A DNA stretch of 64,000 nt from Merdimmobilis hominis (lineage in GTDB: Bacteria > Bacillota > Clostridia > Oscillospirales > Ruminococcaceae). Every line of letters begins with the position of its first letter. Position 1 is the first letter of the stretch. A model generated the notes under the pieces. That model searched no databases. It saw only the letters and a program-made list of their open reading frames with translations, and was not told the origin of the DNA. The DNA is taken from assembly GCF_021109255.1 (NCBI RefSeq), contig NZ_JAJODG010000002.1; one strand, given 5' to 3'. Below are positions 53,270-62,279 of this stretch, one piece after another. A program made the translations under genes and the position numbers.

Positions 53270-53775
53270 GCCCTCAAGCTCCTGGCCTAGGCAAGATTCC
53301 ATCTTGGAATTGGTTATATGGGGCGCTGCACGCCCCCTGCACCCCGCAGGAATGAGGGGCCCTCATGCCGGCCCCTTGCACCCCCGGCACTTCCTTTTAT
53401 GCGGATAAAAGGAAGCAAAACCCGCCGGGGAGACCCCGGTCCCCCTATTTGTGCGCCACAATGGGTGCGCTCGGAAGATTCCCCTTAGAGGCTCCAAACG
53501 CCTCGAGCGGGAAATCTTTCCGCTGGCGCGGATGCCCTCGCGGGGTTGCAAGAGGCCCACTTTTCAAAGTAACCCTACTCAGGAGCAGGGGGATTTTTAA
53601 GGGGGCACAGTCAGCTGGCTCTGACCGTACTGACTTCAACTGTGCCGCGAATAGTTCGGCCCCTCTTAAATGTGCTTTTTCCCTCTCTTTTTTCACACAA
53701 AAAAGAGAGCACGGGGTGCAGGGGTGTGCAACGCCCTGCTAGACCACTTGCAAGATGGCAGTCTTAAAATGGAGT
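53270..53775. repeat. Mosaic intergenic repeat B, copy 8, inside the purine cluster
   Basis: Lies between purN and purH. It holds CAAGATTCCATCTTGG (53292-53307), GGGCCCTCATGCCGGCCC, CCTTTTATGCGGATAAAAGG, CGCCGGGGAGACCCCGG, GATGCCCTCGCGGGGTTGC, GGGGGCACAGTCAGC, a TCTCTTTTTT/AAAAAAGAGA hairpin (53684-53708), GTGCAACGCCCTGC. If transcribed, it would sit in the polycistronic mRNA, and its hairpins may act on read-through or stability. Confidence 0.85.
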
Positions 53776-53820
53776 CTTACTTACTATGCCCGGTAGAAGG
53801 GCAAAACGGAGGAGATCGAC

Positions 53821-55374
53821 ATGGAGAAAAAAAGAAGAGCGATTTTAAGCGTTTCCGATAAAACAGGCATTGTGGAGTTTGCCAAAGCCCTGGAAGAGCT
53901 GGGGTATGAGGTGGTCTCCACCGGCGGCACCGCCCGCACCCTCCAGGAGAACGGGGTGGCGGTCACTGGCATCAGCGAGATCACCGGCTTCCCAGAGTGC
54001 TTGGACGGCCGGGTGAAAACCCTTCATCCCATGGTCCATGCGGGCATTTTGGCCATGCGGGGCAACCCCGACCACATGCGCCAGGTAGAGGAGCTGGGGG
54101 TTACCCTCATCGATGTGGTGGCCATCAACCTGTACCCTTTCAAGCAGACCATCCTGAAGCCGGATGTCACTTTGGAGGACGCCATTGAGAACATCGATAT
54201 CGGCGGCCCCACCATGATCCGGGCTGCGGCGAAAAACTGGCAGGATGTGGCGGTCATCGTGGATCCCGCAGACTACGGCGCCGTCATTGAGGAGCTGAAA
54301 ACCGGCGCTGTCTCCCGGGAGACAAAATTCCGCCTGGCGGCCAAGGTGTTCGAGACCACCGCGGCTTACGACGCCCTCATCTCGGGTTACCTGCGCAAAC
54401 AGATGGGCGCCGGACCCTTCCCGGAGAAGTTCACCGTGACCTATGAGAAGGTTCAGGATATGCGCTACGGCGAGAACCCCCACCAGGCCGCGGCTTTCTA
54501 CAAAGAGATCGGCCGGGGGGACAACGTCCTGGCAAACGCCCGCCAGCTCCACGGCAAGGAGCTCTCCTACAACAACATCAACGACGCCAACGGCGCTCTG
54601 GACACCCTCAAGGAGTTCGGCTACGAGCTGCCCTGCGCAGTGGCGGTAAAACACGCCAACCCCTGCGGCGTCGGGGTAGGGGCGACCCTCCACGAGGCGT
54701 ACCTCAAAGCCTATGAGGCGGACCCGGTCTCCATCTTCGGCGGCATTGTCGCCCTCAACCGGGAGGTGGACAAGGAGACTGCAGAGGAGCTCTCCAAGAT
54801 CTTCCTGGAGATTATCCTGGCCCCCAGCTTCAGCGCCGAGGCCCTGGCCATCCTGGAAAAGAAAAAGAACATCCGCCTCTTGGAGCTGCCCGGCCTGTAC
54901 AAAGCCAACGGCGGTGACATGCTGGATATGAAAAAGGTGGCCGGCGGTCTGCTGGTCCAGGAACTGGACACCCAGCTCTTTGACGCTGACAACCTGAAGG
55001 TGGTCACCAAGCGGGCCCCCACCGAAGAGGAGATGCGCCAGCTGAAATTCGCCATGCGGGTGGTGAAGCACACCAAATCCAACGCCATTGTGCTGGCCAA
55101 GGACAACGCCACCGTTGGGGTGGGCCCTGGCCAGACCAACCGGATCACCGCCCTGGAGCTGGCCATCAAATACGGTGGGGAGAAGGTCAAAGGCTCGGTG
55201 ATGGCCTCCGACGCATTCTTCCCCTTTGACGACTGCGTCAAGGCCGCCCAGGCAGCTGGTATCACCGCCATCATCCAGCCCGGCGGCTCGGTGCGGGATG
55301 AGGACAGCATCAAAGCCTGCGATGAGGCTGGCATCGCCATGGTGTTCACCGGCATGCGCCATTTCAAACACTAA
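53821..55374 (+). CDS. purH: Bifunctional AICAR transformylase/IMP cyclohydrolase
   Basis: 517-residue enzyme for the last two steps to IMP. The N-terminal cyclohydrolase (MGS-like) has ILSVSDKTGIVEFAKAL, GGTARTLQENG and DGRVKTLHPMVHAGIL. The transformylase half has RYGENPHQAAAFY, the KHANPCGVG catalytic Lys-His pair and SDAFFPFDD. Start ATG 53821 has GGAGGAG upstream. Separated from purN by repeat copy 8; no clear own promoter was seen. Confidence 0.98.
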   Translation: MEKKRRAILSVSDKTGIVEFAKALEELGYEVVSTGGTARTLQENGVAVTGISEITGFPECLDGRVKTLHPMVHAGILAMRGNPDHMRQVEELGVTLIDVVAINLYPFKQTILKPDVTLEDAIENIDIGGPTMIRAAAKNWQDVAVIVDPADYGAVIEELKTGAVSRETKFRLAAKVFETTAAYDALISGYLRKQMGAGPFPEKFTVTYEKVQDMRYGENPHQAAAFYKEIGRGDNVLANARQLHGKELSYNNINDANGALDTLKEFGYELPCAVAVKHANPCGVGVGATLHEAYLKAYEADPVSIFGGIVALNREVDKETAEELSKIFLEIILAPSFSAEALAILEKKKNIRLLELPGLYKANGGDMLDMKKVAGGLLVQELDTQLFDADNLKVVTKRAPTEEEMRQLKFAMRVVKHTKSNAIVLAKDNATVGVGPGQTNRITALELAIKYGGEKVKGSVMASDAFFPFDDCVKAAQAAGITAIIQPGGSVRDEDSIKACDEAGIAMVFTGMRHFKH

Positions 55375-55450
55375 GATCAACAACAATATCCGCCCCTGTC
55401 CGATGGATGATGGGGGCGGATATGCTGACATAGGGAAGGAGCTGTGACCC

Positions 55451-56722
55451 TTGCAAATTTTGGTAATTGGTTCCGGCGGCCGGGAACACGCCGTCATCAA
55501 AGCCCTGAAAAAGAGCCCCAAGGTGGACGCCCTCTACTGCTGCCCCGGCAACGGTGGCATCGCCGCCGACGCCACCTGCATCCCCATCAAGGCAACGGAT
55601 ATAGAGGGAGTGGTGGCTTTTGCCAAGGAAAAGGCCATCGACCTGGTGTTTGTCACCCCCGACGACCCGCTGGTGCTGGGGATGGTGGACGCCCTGGAGG
55701 AGGCGGGAATCCGGGCCTTTGGGCCGCGGAAAAACGCCGCCATCCTGGAGGGGAGCAAGGTCTTTTCCAAAAACCTGATGAAGAAATACGGCATCCCCAC
55801 CGCCGCCTACGAAACCTTTGACGACCCCCAGAAGGCCATCGCCTACATTGAGAACTTTAACCGCTATCCCATCGTCATCAAGGCGGATGGGCTGGCGTTG
55901 GGCAAAGGGGTGCTCATCGCCGGGAGCTTTGGGGAGGCCAAAGAGGCAGTCAAATCCATTATGGAGGATAAAGCCTTTGGCCAAAGCGGCAACCACATTG
56001 TGGTGGAGGAGTTTTTGGAAGGGGTGGAGGTTTCGGTCCTGGCCTTTACCGATTCCAAGACGGTCTGCCCCATGCCTTCCTCCATGGACCACAAGCGGGC
56101 TTTTGACGGCGACCAGGGCCTGAACACCGGGGGGATGGGCACCATCTGCCCCAACCCCCTGTATACGCCTGCGATCGCCCAGCGCTGCCAAAAGGAGATT
56201 TTTGAGCCCACCATTGCCGCCATGGCAAAGGAGGGCCGTCCCTTCCGGGGGGTGCTGTACTTCGGCCTGATGCTCACCGAAAAAGGCCCCTATGTCATCG
56301 AGTACAACTGCCGTTTTGGAGACCCGGAGACCCAGGTGATCCTTCCCCTCCTGAAAACCGATCTGGTGGAGATCATCGAGGCGGTGGAAAAGGGGGCCCT
56401 CTCCCAGCTGGACATCCAGTGGGAGGATGCAGCCGCAGCCTGTGTCATCCTGGCCAGCGGCGGCTATCCCCAGAGCTATGAAAAAGGGCTGCCCATCTCC
56501 GGCCTGGACGCCCATGGCCAGGCGGATGGGGTGACCATCTACCACGCGGGCACCGCCCTGGCGGACGGGGGATACAAGACTGCCGGAGGCCGGGTGCTGG
56601 GGGTCACGGCGGTGGCGCCCACCCTGCGGGAGGCCTTGGATGCCGCCTATGCCGCGGCGGGGAAGATCGACTTCCCCAAAAAGCAGTTCCGCACCGACAT
56701 CGGCGCCAAGGCGCTGTCCTAG
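55451..56722 (+). CDS. purD: GAR synthetase (phosphoribosylamine-glycine ligase)
   Basis: 423-residue ATP-grasp ligase. N-terminal ILVIGSGGREHAVIKAL, ATP-grasp strand VIKADGLALGKGVLIA, and FGDPETQVILPLL metal site. Starts at TTG 55451 with AAGGAG about 10 nt upstream. A hairpin of TATCCGCCCC/GGGGGCGGATA lies in the purH-purD spacer (55387-55426). Last gene of the cluster, followed by a strong terminator. Confidence 0.97.
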   Translation: MQILVIGSGGREHAVIKALKKSPKVDALYCCPGNGGIAADATCIPIKATDIEGVVAFAKEKAIDLVFVTPDDPLVLGMVDALEEAGIRAFGPRKNAAILEGSKVFSKNLMKKYGIPTAAYETFDDPQKAIAYIENFNRYPIVIKADGLALGKGVLIAGSFGEAKEAVKSIMEDKAFGQSGNHIVVEEFLEGVEVSVLAFTDSKTVCPMPSSMDHKRAFDGDQGLNTGGMGTICPNPLYTPAIAQRCQKEIFEPTIAAMAKEGRPFRGVLYFGLMLTEKGPYVIEYNCRFGDPETQVILPLLKTDLVEIIEAVEKGALSQLDIQWEDAAAACVILASGGYPQSYEKGLPISGLDAHGQADGVTIYHAGTALADGGYKTAGGRVLGVTAVAPTLREALDAAYAAAGKIDFPKKQFRTDIGAKALS

Positions 56723-56727
56723 GATAC

Positions 56728-56774
56728 AACAACACCCCTTGGGGGAGCGAAGGCTCCTTCCAGGGGGTGTTGTT
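56728..56774 (+). terminator. Terminator of the purine cluster
   Basis: AACAACACCCCTTGG and its complement CAGGGGGTGTTGTT flank a GGAGCGAAGGCTCC hairpin. Confidence 0.88.
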
Positions 56775-56798
56775 ATGAAGTGGCCGACAAAAGAAAGA

Positions 56799-56836
56799 GA
56801 GGAAGCCTTTCCCCGTGGGGAGAGGCTTCCTCTTTT
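56799..56836 (-). terminator. Terminator of serS
   Basis: GAGGAAGCCT and AGGCTTCCTC arms around a CCCC-GT-GGGG stem, with T runs on the minus strand. Confidence 0.87.
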
Positions 56837-56843
56837 GGATATG

Positions 56844-58124
56844 CTATTTGATAAACTCTTTGCCGCCCATATACATCCGAAGGGGTTCGGGGATGCGGAT
56901 GCTGCCGTCGGCCTGGAGGTTGTTCTCCAAGAAGGCGATGAGCATACGGGGCGGAGCCACCACCGTGTTGTTGAGGGTGTGGGCAAAGTAGTTGCCTTTT
57001 TCCTTGTTCCGGACCCGGATACCCAGACGGCGGGCCTGGGCGTCGCCCAGGTTGGAGCAGGAACCCACCTCGAAGTATTTCTTCTGGCGGGGGGACCAGG
57101 CCTCCACATCCAGGCTCTTGACCTTCAGGTCAGCCAGGTCGCCGGAGCAGCACTCCAGGGTGCGGACCGGGATGTCCAGGCTGCGGAAGAAGTCCACCGT
57201 GTTCTGCCACAGCTTGACAAACCACTGGGCGCTCTCGTCGGGATGGCAGACCACCACCATCTCCTGTTTTTCAAACTGATGGATGCGGTAAACGCCCCGC
57301 TCCTCGATGCCGTGGGCGCCCACCTCTTTGCGGAAACAGGGAGAATAGCTGGTCAGGGTCTGGGGCAGCTCGCTCTCCTCCAAGATGGTGTCGATGAATT
57401 TGCCGATCATCGAGTGCTCGCTGGTGCCGATGAGATAGAGGTCCTCGCCCTCGATCTTATACATCATGTTTTCCATCTCTGCAAAACTCATGACGCCGGT
57501 GACCACGTTGCTGCGGATCATGAAGGGGGGCACATAATAAGTGAAGCCCCGGTCGATCATGAAATCCCGGGCGTAGGAGAGGATGGCCGAATGGAGCCGG
57601 GCAATGTCCCCTTTCAGGTAGTAGAAGCCGTTGCCGCTGGTGCGCCGGGCGCTGTCCAGGTCGATGCCGTTCAGCCGCTCCATAATGTCGATGTGGTAGG
57701 GGACTTCAAAATCCGGGACCACCGGCTCGCCGAACTTTTCAATCTCCACATTTTCGCTGTCATCCTTGCCGATGGGAACCGAGGGGTCGATGATGTTGGG
57801 GATCACCAGCATCCGCTCCCGGATCTTGGCGGAGAGGTCGTCTTCCATAGCCTCCAGCTCTTCCATCTCCTTGGCCATGGCGGAGACTTTGGCTTTGGCT
57901 TCCTCTGCTTCCGCCTTCATCCCCTTGGCCATATAGCCGCCGATCTCTTTGCTGATGGCGTTCCGCTGGCCCCGCAGGGAATCGGCCCGTGTTTTGGCTT
58001 CCCGCAGCTTGGCGTCAAATTCCAGCACCTCATCCACCAGGGGGAGCTTCTCGTCCTGGAATTTCTTTTTGATATTCTCCTTTACAAGGTCGGGGTTGGC
58101 TCGAACCAGTTTGATATCCAGCAT
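56844..58124 (-). CDS. serS: Seryl-tRNA synthetase
   Basis: 426-residue class II synthetase charging tRNA-Ser. The N-terminal coiled-coil arm (residues 1-105) contacts the long variable arm of the tRNA. Motif 2 reads PCFRKEVGAHG then GVYRIHQFEKQEM. Motif 3 reads GNYFAHTLNNTVVAPPRML. FEVGSCSNLGDAQARRLGI is a core signature. The protein begins MLDIKLVRANPDLV. Transcribed behind a T-box leader on the minus strand. Confidence 0.98.
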   Translation of the reverse strand: MLDIKLVRANPDLVKENIKKKFQDEKLPLVDEVLEFDAKLREAKTRADSLRGQRNAISKEIGGYMAKGMKAEAEEAKAKVSAMAKEMEELEAMEDDLSAKIRERMLVIPNIIDPSVPIGKDDSENVEIEKFGEPVVPDFEVPYHIDIMERLNGIDLDSARRTSGNGFYYLKGDIARLHSAILSYARDFMIDRGFTYYVPPFMIRSNVVTGVMSFAEMENMMYKIEGEDLYLIGTSEHSMIGKFIDTILEESELPQTLTSYSPCFRKEVGAHGIEERGVYRIHQFEKQEMVVVCHPDESAQWFVKLWQNTVDFFRSLDIPVRTLECCSGDLADLKVKSLDVEAWSPRQKKYFEVGSCSNLGDAQARRLGIRVRNKEKGNYFAHTLNNTVVAPPRMLIAFLENNLQADGSIRIPEPLRMYMGGKEFIK

Positions 58125-58196
58125 AGCAACTATCTCCTTTTGGTTTCATCGGACAGATGACGGCTTGGCGCCTTTTGTTTGGGGGAGTTCCGGGTA

Positions 58197-58453
58197 CAAA
58201 AAAAGGACCCTGCCATCCCACGCGCACTGCATGGGACGGAAGAATCCGCGTTGCCACCCAAATTGCCGGAGGTCCATCAACCCCGCGGCCACTCGTTTGC
58301 GCTGTAACGGGCGCACCCTCCGGCTGTTCACCGGCAGCTCCAAAAGTGGACCAGGCCCATTCCCACCGGTTTACACCTGCCACCGGCTCTCTGCAAGGTT
58401 TGGGAACCCTTTGCTTTTTTCCTCGCTGCATCTATCCGTGTATTTGAAAGATT
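58197..58453 (-). promoter_or_regulatory. T-box leader of serS
   Basis: On the minus strand, stem I elements (AGAGAGCCGG, TGTAAACCGG) are followed by a possible specifier UCC in GGUCCAC. The T-box motif TTTGGGTGGCAACGCGGA (58262-58245) comes next. The terminator (58243-58197) has CCATCCCACGCG/CGCACTGCATGGGA-type arms and a seven-T tail. It regulates serS by uncharged tRNA-Ser. Confidence 0.9.
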
Positions 58454-58459
58454 TTCTTT

Positions 58460-58488
58460 ATTATATCCTTCTTTGAGATGTTTTACAA
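58460..58488 (-). promoter_or_regulatory. Promoter of the serS T-box transcript
   Basis: On the minus strand, TTGTAA (58488-58483) and TATAAT (58465-58460), 17 bp apart. Confidence 0.8.
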
Positions 58489-58549
58489 CCCTTAATTCAA
58501 AAAAATGCGGTTTTTTCTGGATAGCTGTCATCCACGGAAGAATATTGGG

Positions 58550-59085
58550 GGGGGGAGCTCCTGGCCCCAAGGCCTCCGGTTATGCAAGCGTCCCGCCCTG
58601 CACCGGCCCTTATTCAAGATTCCATCTTGGGGTGGGCTTATGTGGGCGCGCGCCCACACGCTCGCGCAAGGGTTTTTGTGTGAAAGAAACCCTTGACGAA
58701 AAGCACATTTAAGGGGGGCCGAACTACACGCGGCACAGGAAAAGCCCGAACGGCCAACTTGTTGGCTGTGCCCCCTCAAAACTCCCCTCTGCTTAGGGCA
58801 ACTACCTAGAAAAATAGGCTCTTTGCAGCGCCGCGAGGGCATCCGCATTAGCGGAAAAATCTTTCGCTCGAGGTGTGGATGAGCCTCAGGTGTGCAAGCA
58901 CACCTACTAAAGATTTTCCGAGCGTTCCCATTGTGGCGCACGGATAGGGGGGACCGGGGTCTCCCCGGCGGGTTTTGCTTCCTTTTATCCGCATAAAAGG
59001 AAGTGCCGGGGGTACAAGGGGCCGGCATGAGGGCCCCTCATTCTTGCGGGGCGTGGGGGTGTGCAGTGCCCCATAAACTGAGATG
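58550..59085. repeat. Mosaic intergenic repeat B, copy 9
   Basis: Carries CAAGATTCCATCTTGG (58614-58629), a GGGCGCGCGCCC hairpin, the GCACATTTAAGGGGGGCC module, CAACTTGTTGGCTG, GGGCAACTACC, CCGCGAGGGCATCCGC, GAAAAATCTTTCGCTCG, a GTGTGCAAGCACAC insert, GGGGTCTCCCCGGCGGG, CCTTTTATCCGCATAAAAGG and GGGCCCCTCATTC. It fills the spacer between serS and the PBP gene. Confidence 0.85.
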
Positions 59086-59193
59086 TGCAAGGGCAAAGCC
59101 CTCGGAGTGAGGGTTTGGGGACAGTCTTTCCCATGCTGCATGAATCCCCCCAAGCCGTCCATACTTCCTAAAGAGAAAAAGGGGGATGAATCC

Positions 59194-60846
59194 ATGCGGA
59201 TGCACAGACGGACAGTGGGGATCTTCAGCGCTATGGTGCTGGCCATGACCTTGCTTCTCTTTCGCCTGGGGGCGATTATCCAGGGGGACGGCCTCTCCCA
59301 GGCGGCCCTGCGGCAGAGCAGCTACCTTTTGGAGGTGGGCAGCACTAGGGGGATGATCTACGACCGGAATTTCCAGCCTTTGGTGGGGGAAACGGTGGAG
59401 GCAGTGGCAGCGGTGCTCCCTGGGGAGGAGTCGGCGGCGTTAGCGGGCAAACTCTCCGGGGAGGAGAGGGAGGCCTTCACCCAAAAACTGGCCCAGCGGC
59501 TGCCGTTTTTAACCCGGCTCCCCGGTGAACTGCGCTCCTTTCCCGCCGGGGTCACCCCTATGGAGCGGATTCTCCGCTACCGGAAAAGCGGCCAGTTGGC
59601 CCCCCATGTCATCGGGTATTTGGATGGGGAAAACGGGGCGGCTGGCATCGAAAAAGCTTACGATTCCCTTTTGAAGCAATTCGGCGGGAGCCTTTGCCTG
59701 CGGTATCAGATCAATGCAGCGGGAAGCCCCATTGGCGGGGAGCTCCCCCAAGAGGTGCAGGAGGGTTATGGCCGCCCCGGCGGGGTGGTTCTCACCTTGG
59801 ACAAAGAGATCCAGTCCATCGCCCAAAGCGCGGCCAAACGCTGGATAGACAAAGGGGCGGTGGTGGTGATGGACGTCCGTTCCGGGGACCTGCTGGCGGT
59901 GGTGAGCCTGCCGGATTTCGACCCAAACAACCTCTCCAAAAGCATGACCCAAAAGGATTCCCCTTTCTTCAACCGTGCTTTCCACGGGGAATACAACGTT
60001 GGTTCCACCTTTAAGCTGGTCACTGCATCCACCGCCTTGGAACAGGGGATCAGCCGGTTTCGCACCTTCGACTGCACCGGTGCTGTGGAGGTGGAGGACG
60101 TGACCTTCCACTGCCACAAGCTCTCTGGCCACGGGGTCTTGGATATGCAGGGGGCGATGGAGTGGTCCTGTAACCCTTATTTCATCACGTTGGGTCAAAT
60201 GGCCGGCGGGGAAAACATCCTCAAAAAGGCCCAAGCCATCGGGTTTGGCAGCCCTAGCCAATTGGCCCCCGGCATCGCCACAGCCTCCGGGAGCCTCCCC
60301 GCCTTGGAGGCGATGGAAAGCCCCGCTGAGGTGGCAAACCTGTCCTTTGGGCAGGGCAAACTGACCGCCACCCCGGTGCAGATTGCCCAATTGGTATCCA
60401 CAGTGGCCAATGGGGGCAAGAGCGTCCATCCCAGGCTGGTCTACGGGACCACCGAAGACGGGCTCTCGATCCAGAATCAGGAGGAGGGCTACGCCCAAAA
60501 CCAAGTGATTTCCCCAGCGGCGGCCAAGCGGGTCGCTCAATTTATGGTGGATACCGTGGAGTATGGAAGCGGCCAAAAAGCCAAGCCCAAAGCCGGTGGA
60601 GCCGGCGGCAAAACCGCCTCTGCCCAGACGGGCATCTATGAGGATGGAGTAGAGATTGTCCACGCCTGGTTTGCCGGTTTTTATCCGGCCGAGGAACCGC
60701 GGTACACCATCGTAGTGTTGGCTGAGGGGATGGAATCCGGCGGGGATTACGCCGCCCCTGTGTTCCAGGAGATCGCCGACGGCATCGCCGATTACAAGGG
60801 GATGGATTTCCCCCAGCCGCCGGCCTCGGAAGAAGGGGAATCATGA
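59194..60846 (+). CDS. Class B penicillin-binding protein
   Basis: 550-residue transpeptidase with one N-terminal membrane helix (residues 9-27), a dimerisation region (about 30-190), and the transpeptidase domain. SxxK motif GSTFK lies near residue 271, SxN is SCN in EWSCNPYF, and the third motif reads GGKTASAQT, so KTG has become KTA. Length and layout are closer to FtsI/SpoVD than to class A. It probably acts in cell wall synthesis at division or sporulation. The shifted third motif should be checked for activity. ATG 59194 follows GGGGGATG; ATG 59200 is an alternative. It is a lone gene. Confidence 0.9.
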   Translation: MRMHRRTVGIFSAMVLAMTLLLFRLGAIIQGDGLSQAALRQSSYLLEVGSTRGMIYDRNFQPLVGETVEAVAAVLPGEESAALAGKLSGEEREAFTQKLAQRLPFLTRLPGELRSFPAGVTPMERILRYRKSGQLAPHVIGYLDGENGAAGIEKAYDSLLKQFGGSLCLRYQINAAGSPIGGELPQEVQEGYGRPGGVVLTLDKEIQSIAQSAAKRWIDKGAVVVMDVRSGDLLAVVSLPDFDPNNLSKSMTQKDSPFFNRAFHGEYNVGSTFKLVTASTALEQGISRFRTFDCTGAVEVEDVTFHCHKLSGHGVLDMQGAMEWSCNPYFITLGQMAGGENILKKAQAIGFGSPSQLAPGIATASGSLPALEAMESPAEVANLSFGQGKLTATPVQIAQLVSTVANGGKSVHPRLVYGTTEDGLSIQNQEEGYAQNQVISPAAAKRVAQFMVDTVEYGSGQKAKPKAGGAGGKTASAQTGIYEDGVEIVHAWFAGFYPAEEPRYTIVVLAEGMESGGDYAAPVFQEIADGIADYKGMDFPQPPASEEGES

Positions 60847-61004
60847 GGAGGGATTGCCCCCAGCCTGTGCCCCGTTCCCGTCGGCTATGGAGGGCATCGG
60901 AACCCATAGGGTTGCATTAGAGCAACCTAACAGAGGAAAGGGGTTAAAAATGGTGATTTTGAAAGAGTTGCAGGTAGATTCCACAAAAAGTTTTTTTGTT
61001 TGTA

Positions 61005-61033
61005 TTGAATAGCTGACAAAAAAATGTTATCAT
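61005..61033 (+). promoter_or_regulatory. Promoter of degV
   Basis: TTGAAT (61005-61010) and TATCAT (61028-61033) with a 17-bp spacer. Confidence 0.6.
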
Positions 61034-61082
61034 TGTTACATCTTTTGAGAGTGCGATTCAAACCGGAAGGTGGAACTGATTT

Positions 61083-61952
61083 ATGGAATATAAAAATTTT
61101 GTCATCACAGCGGATACCACCTGCGACCTGCCCCAGCGGGTGGTGGAAGAGTTGGAACTGCGGCTTCTGCCGGTGTGCTGTACCATCGGCGGAGAAGATT
61201 TTACCTCAGGCGATCCCCAGGTGCTCAAGCGGTTTTTTGACCGGCTTCGGGCGGGGGAAATGGCCACAACCAGCCAGGCGACCCCTCAGCAGGCCCAGGA
61301 ATTGTTTGAACCCATTTTGAAAGAGGGCAAACAAATCCTACATATTTCCTTTTCCTCAGGGCTTTCTGGCACTGCCGGCAGTGTCCAGATAGCCGCGGGC
61401 ATCCTCAATGAGCTCTATGGGGAGGACAGTGTGATCGTGGTGGATTCTCTGTGCGCTTCGGTGGGGGAGGCCCTCCTCATCCAGCGGGCCTTTGCCATGA
61501 AGGAAGAGGGAAAATCCCGGGAGGAAATCCGCCAGTGGCTGGAACAGAATAAAAATCAAGTGGTCCATCTGATTTTAGTGGACGACCTGGATCATCTATA
61601 CCGGGGTGGCCGGATCAACAAAGCCACTGCGGTGGTAGGCGGCGCCTTGGGGATTAAACCCCTCCTCCACATGGATTTGGAAGGGAAGCTGAACACCTAT
61701 GCAAAAGAGCGGGGACGGCGCAAAGCCCTCCAATCCATGGCCCAGGAGATGGCAAAACGCACTGGCGGCTACCAAAACCCCATCGCCTATATCTGCCATG
61801 GGGATTGCGAGGAGGACGCCAACCTCCTGGCGGATCTGGTCCATCAAAAAACCGGCGTCGGCCAGGTGATGGTCACCTCCATCGGGGCCACCATTGGAGC
61901 TCACACTGGCCCCGGCGTCATTGGCTTGGTGTTTTTAGGAAATCCCAAATAA
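61083..61952 (+). CDS. DegV-family fatty-acid-binding protein
   Basis: 289-residue protein that binds a fatty acid for FakA-type kinase phosphorylation. N-terminal VITADTTCDLPQRVV, the SFSSGLSGTAGS loop, YRGGRINKATA and the C-terminal GAHTGPGVIGLVF are diagnostic. No fakA gene is seen here. Start ATG 61083 has GGAAGGTGG upstream. Ends at a terminator. Confidence 0.95.
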   Translation: MEYKNFVITADTTCDLPQRVVEELELRLLPVCCTIGGEDFTSGDPQVLKRFFDRLRAGEMATTSQATPQQAQELFEPILKEGKQILHISFSSGLSGTAGSVQIAAGILNELYGEDSVIVVDSLCASVGEALLIQRAFAMKEEGKSREEIRQWLEQNKNQVVHLILVDDLDHLYRGGRINKATAVVGGALGIKPLLHMDLEGKLNTYAKERGRRKALQSMAQEMAKRTGGYQNPIAYICHGDCEEDANLLADLVHQKTGVGQVMVTSIGATIGAHTGPGVIGLVFLGNPK

Positions 61953-61957
61953 GCCCA

Positions 61958-61994
61958 AAGGGCGGAGACTTGTGCGGTCTTCGCCCTTTTTTGT
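61958..61994 (+). terminator. Terminator of degV
   Basis: AAGGGCGGAGAC/TTCGCCCTT-type stem with TTTTTT. Confidence 0.85.
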
Positions 61995-62057
61995 ATGGCG
62001 TCTCTTTTGCTGGGAAAGACTAATCCCATAGATTTGATGAAATGGAGGGATTGTTTT

Positions 62058-62270
62058 TTGGAAAGCGGCGTTGTCATGATGGTCGCCGGTGCAGCCACCA
62101 AGGAGGCCCGGGACAAAGTGGTGGATACACTATCCAGCCTGCCAGGGGTGGAACTGGTGCAGATGTTCACCGAGACTGGGAAAATTGTAGTCTCCGGCGG
62201 GGATTTGGACCCCATGGAGCTCTCCGACCGGGTAGAGGGGCTGGGGTATACAGTGCTCCTTGCAGAATAA
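62058..62270 (+). CDS. Small ferredoxin-fold-like protein, 70 residues
   Basis: TTG at 62058 with GGAGGGA (62044-62050) 7 nt upstream gives a 70-residue protein. Alternating hydrophobic segments VVMMVAGAATKEARDKVVDTL, then LSSLPGVELVQMF, GKIVVSGG, and DLDPMELSDRVEGLGY fit a beta-alpha-beta-beta-alpha-beta ferredoxin-like fold as in ACT and heavy-metal domains. It lacks the C-x2-C of metal chaperones, and no ligand motif is seen. Function unknown. It is between degV and repeat copy 10. Confidence 0.6.
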   Translation: MESGVVMMVAGAATKEARDKVVDTLSSLPGVELVQMFTETGKIVVSGGDLDPMELSDRVEGLGYTVLLAE

Positions 62271-62279
62271 ATAGGAGGG

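Noticed and set aside
60950..61012. 20-codon frame (MVILKELQVDS...) between the PBP and degV genes with GAGGAAAGGGG upstream
   Set aside because: Very short, overlaps the degV -35 region, and has no structural clue; kept only as a possibility.
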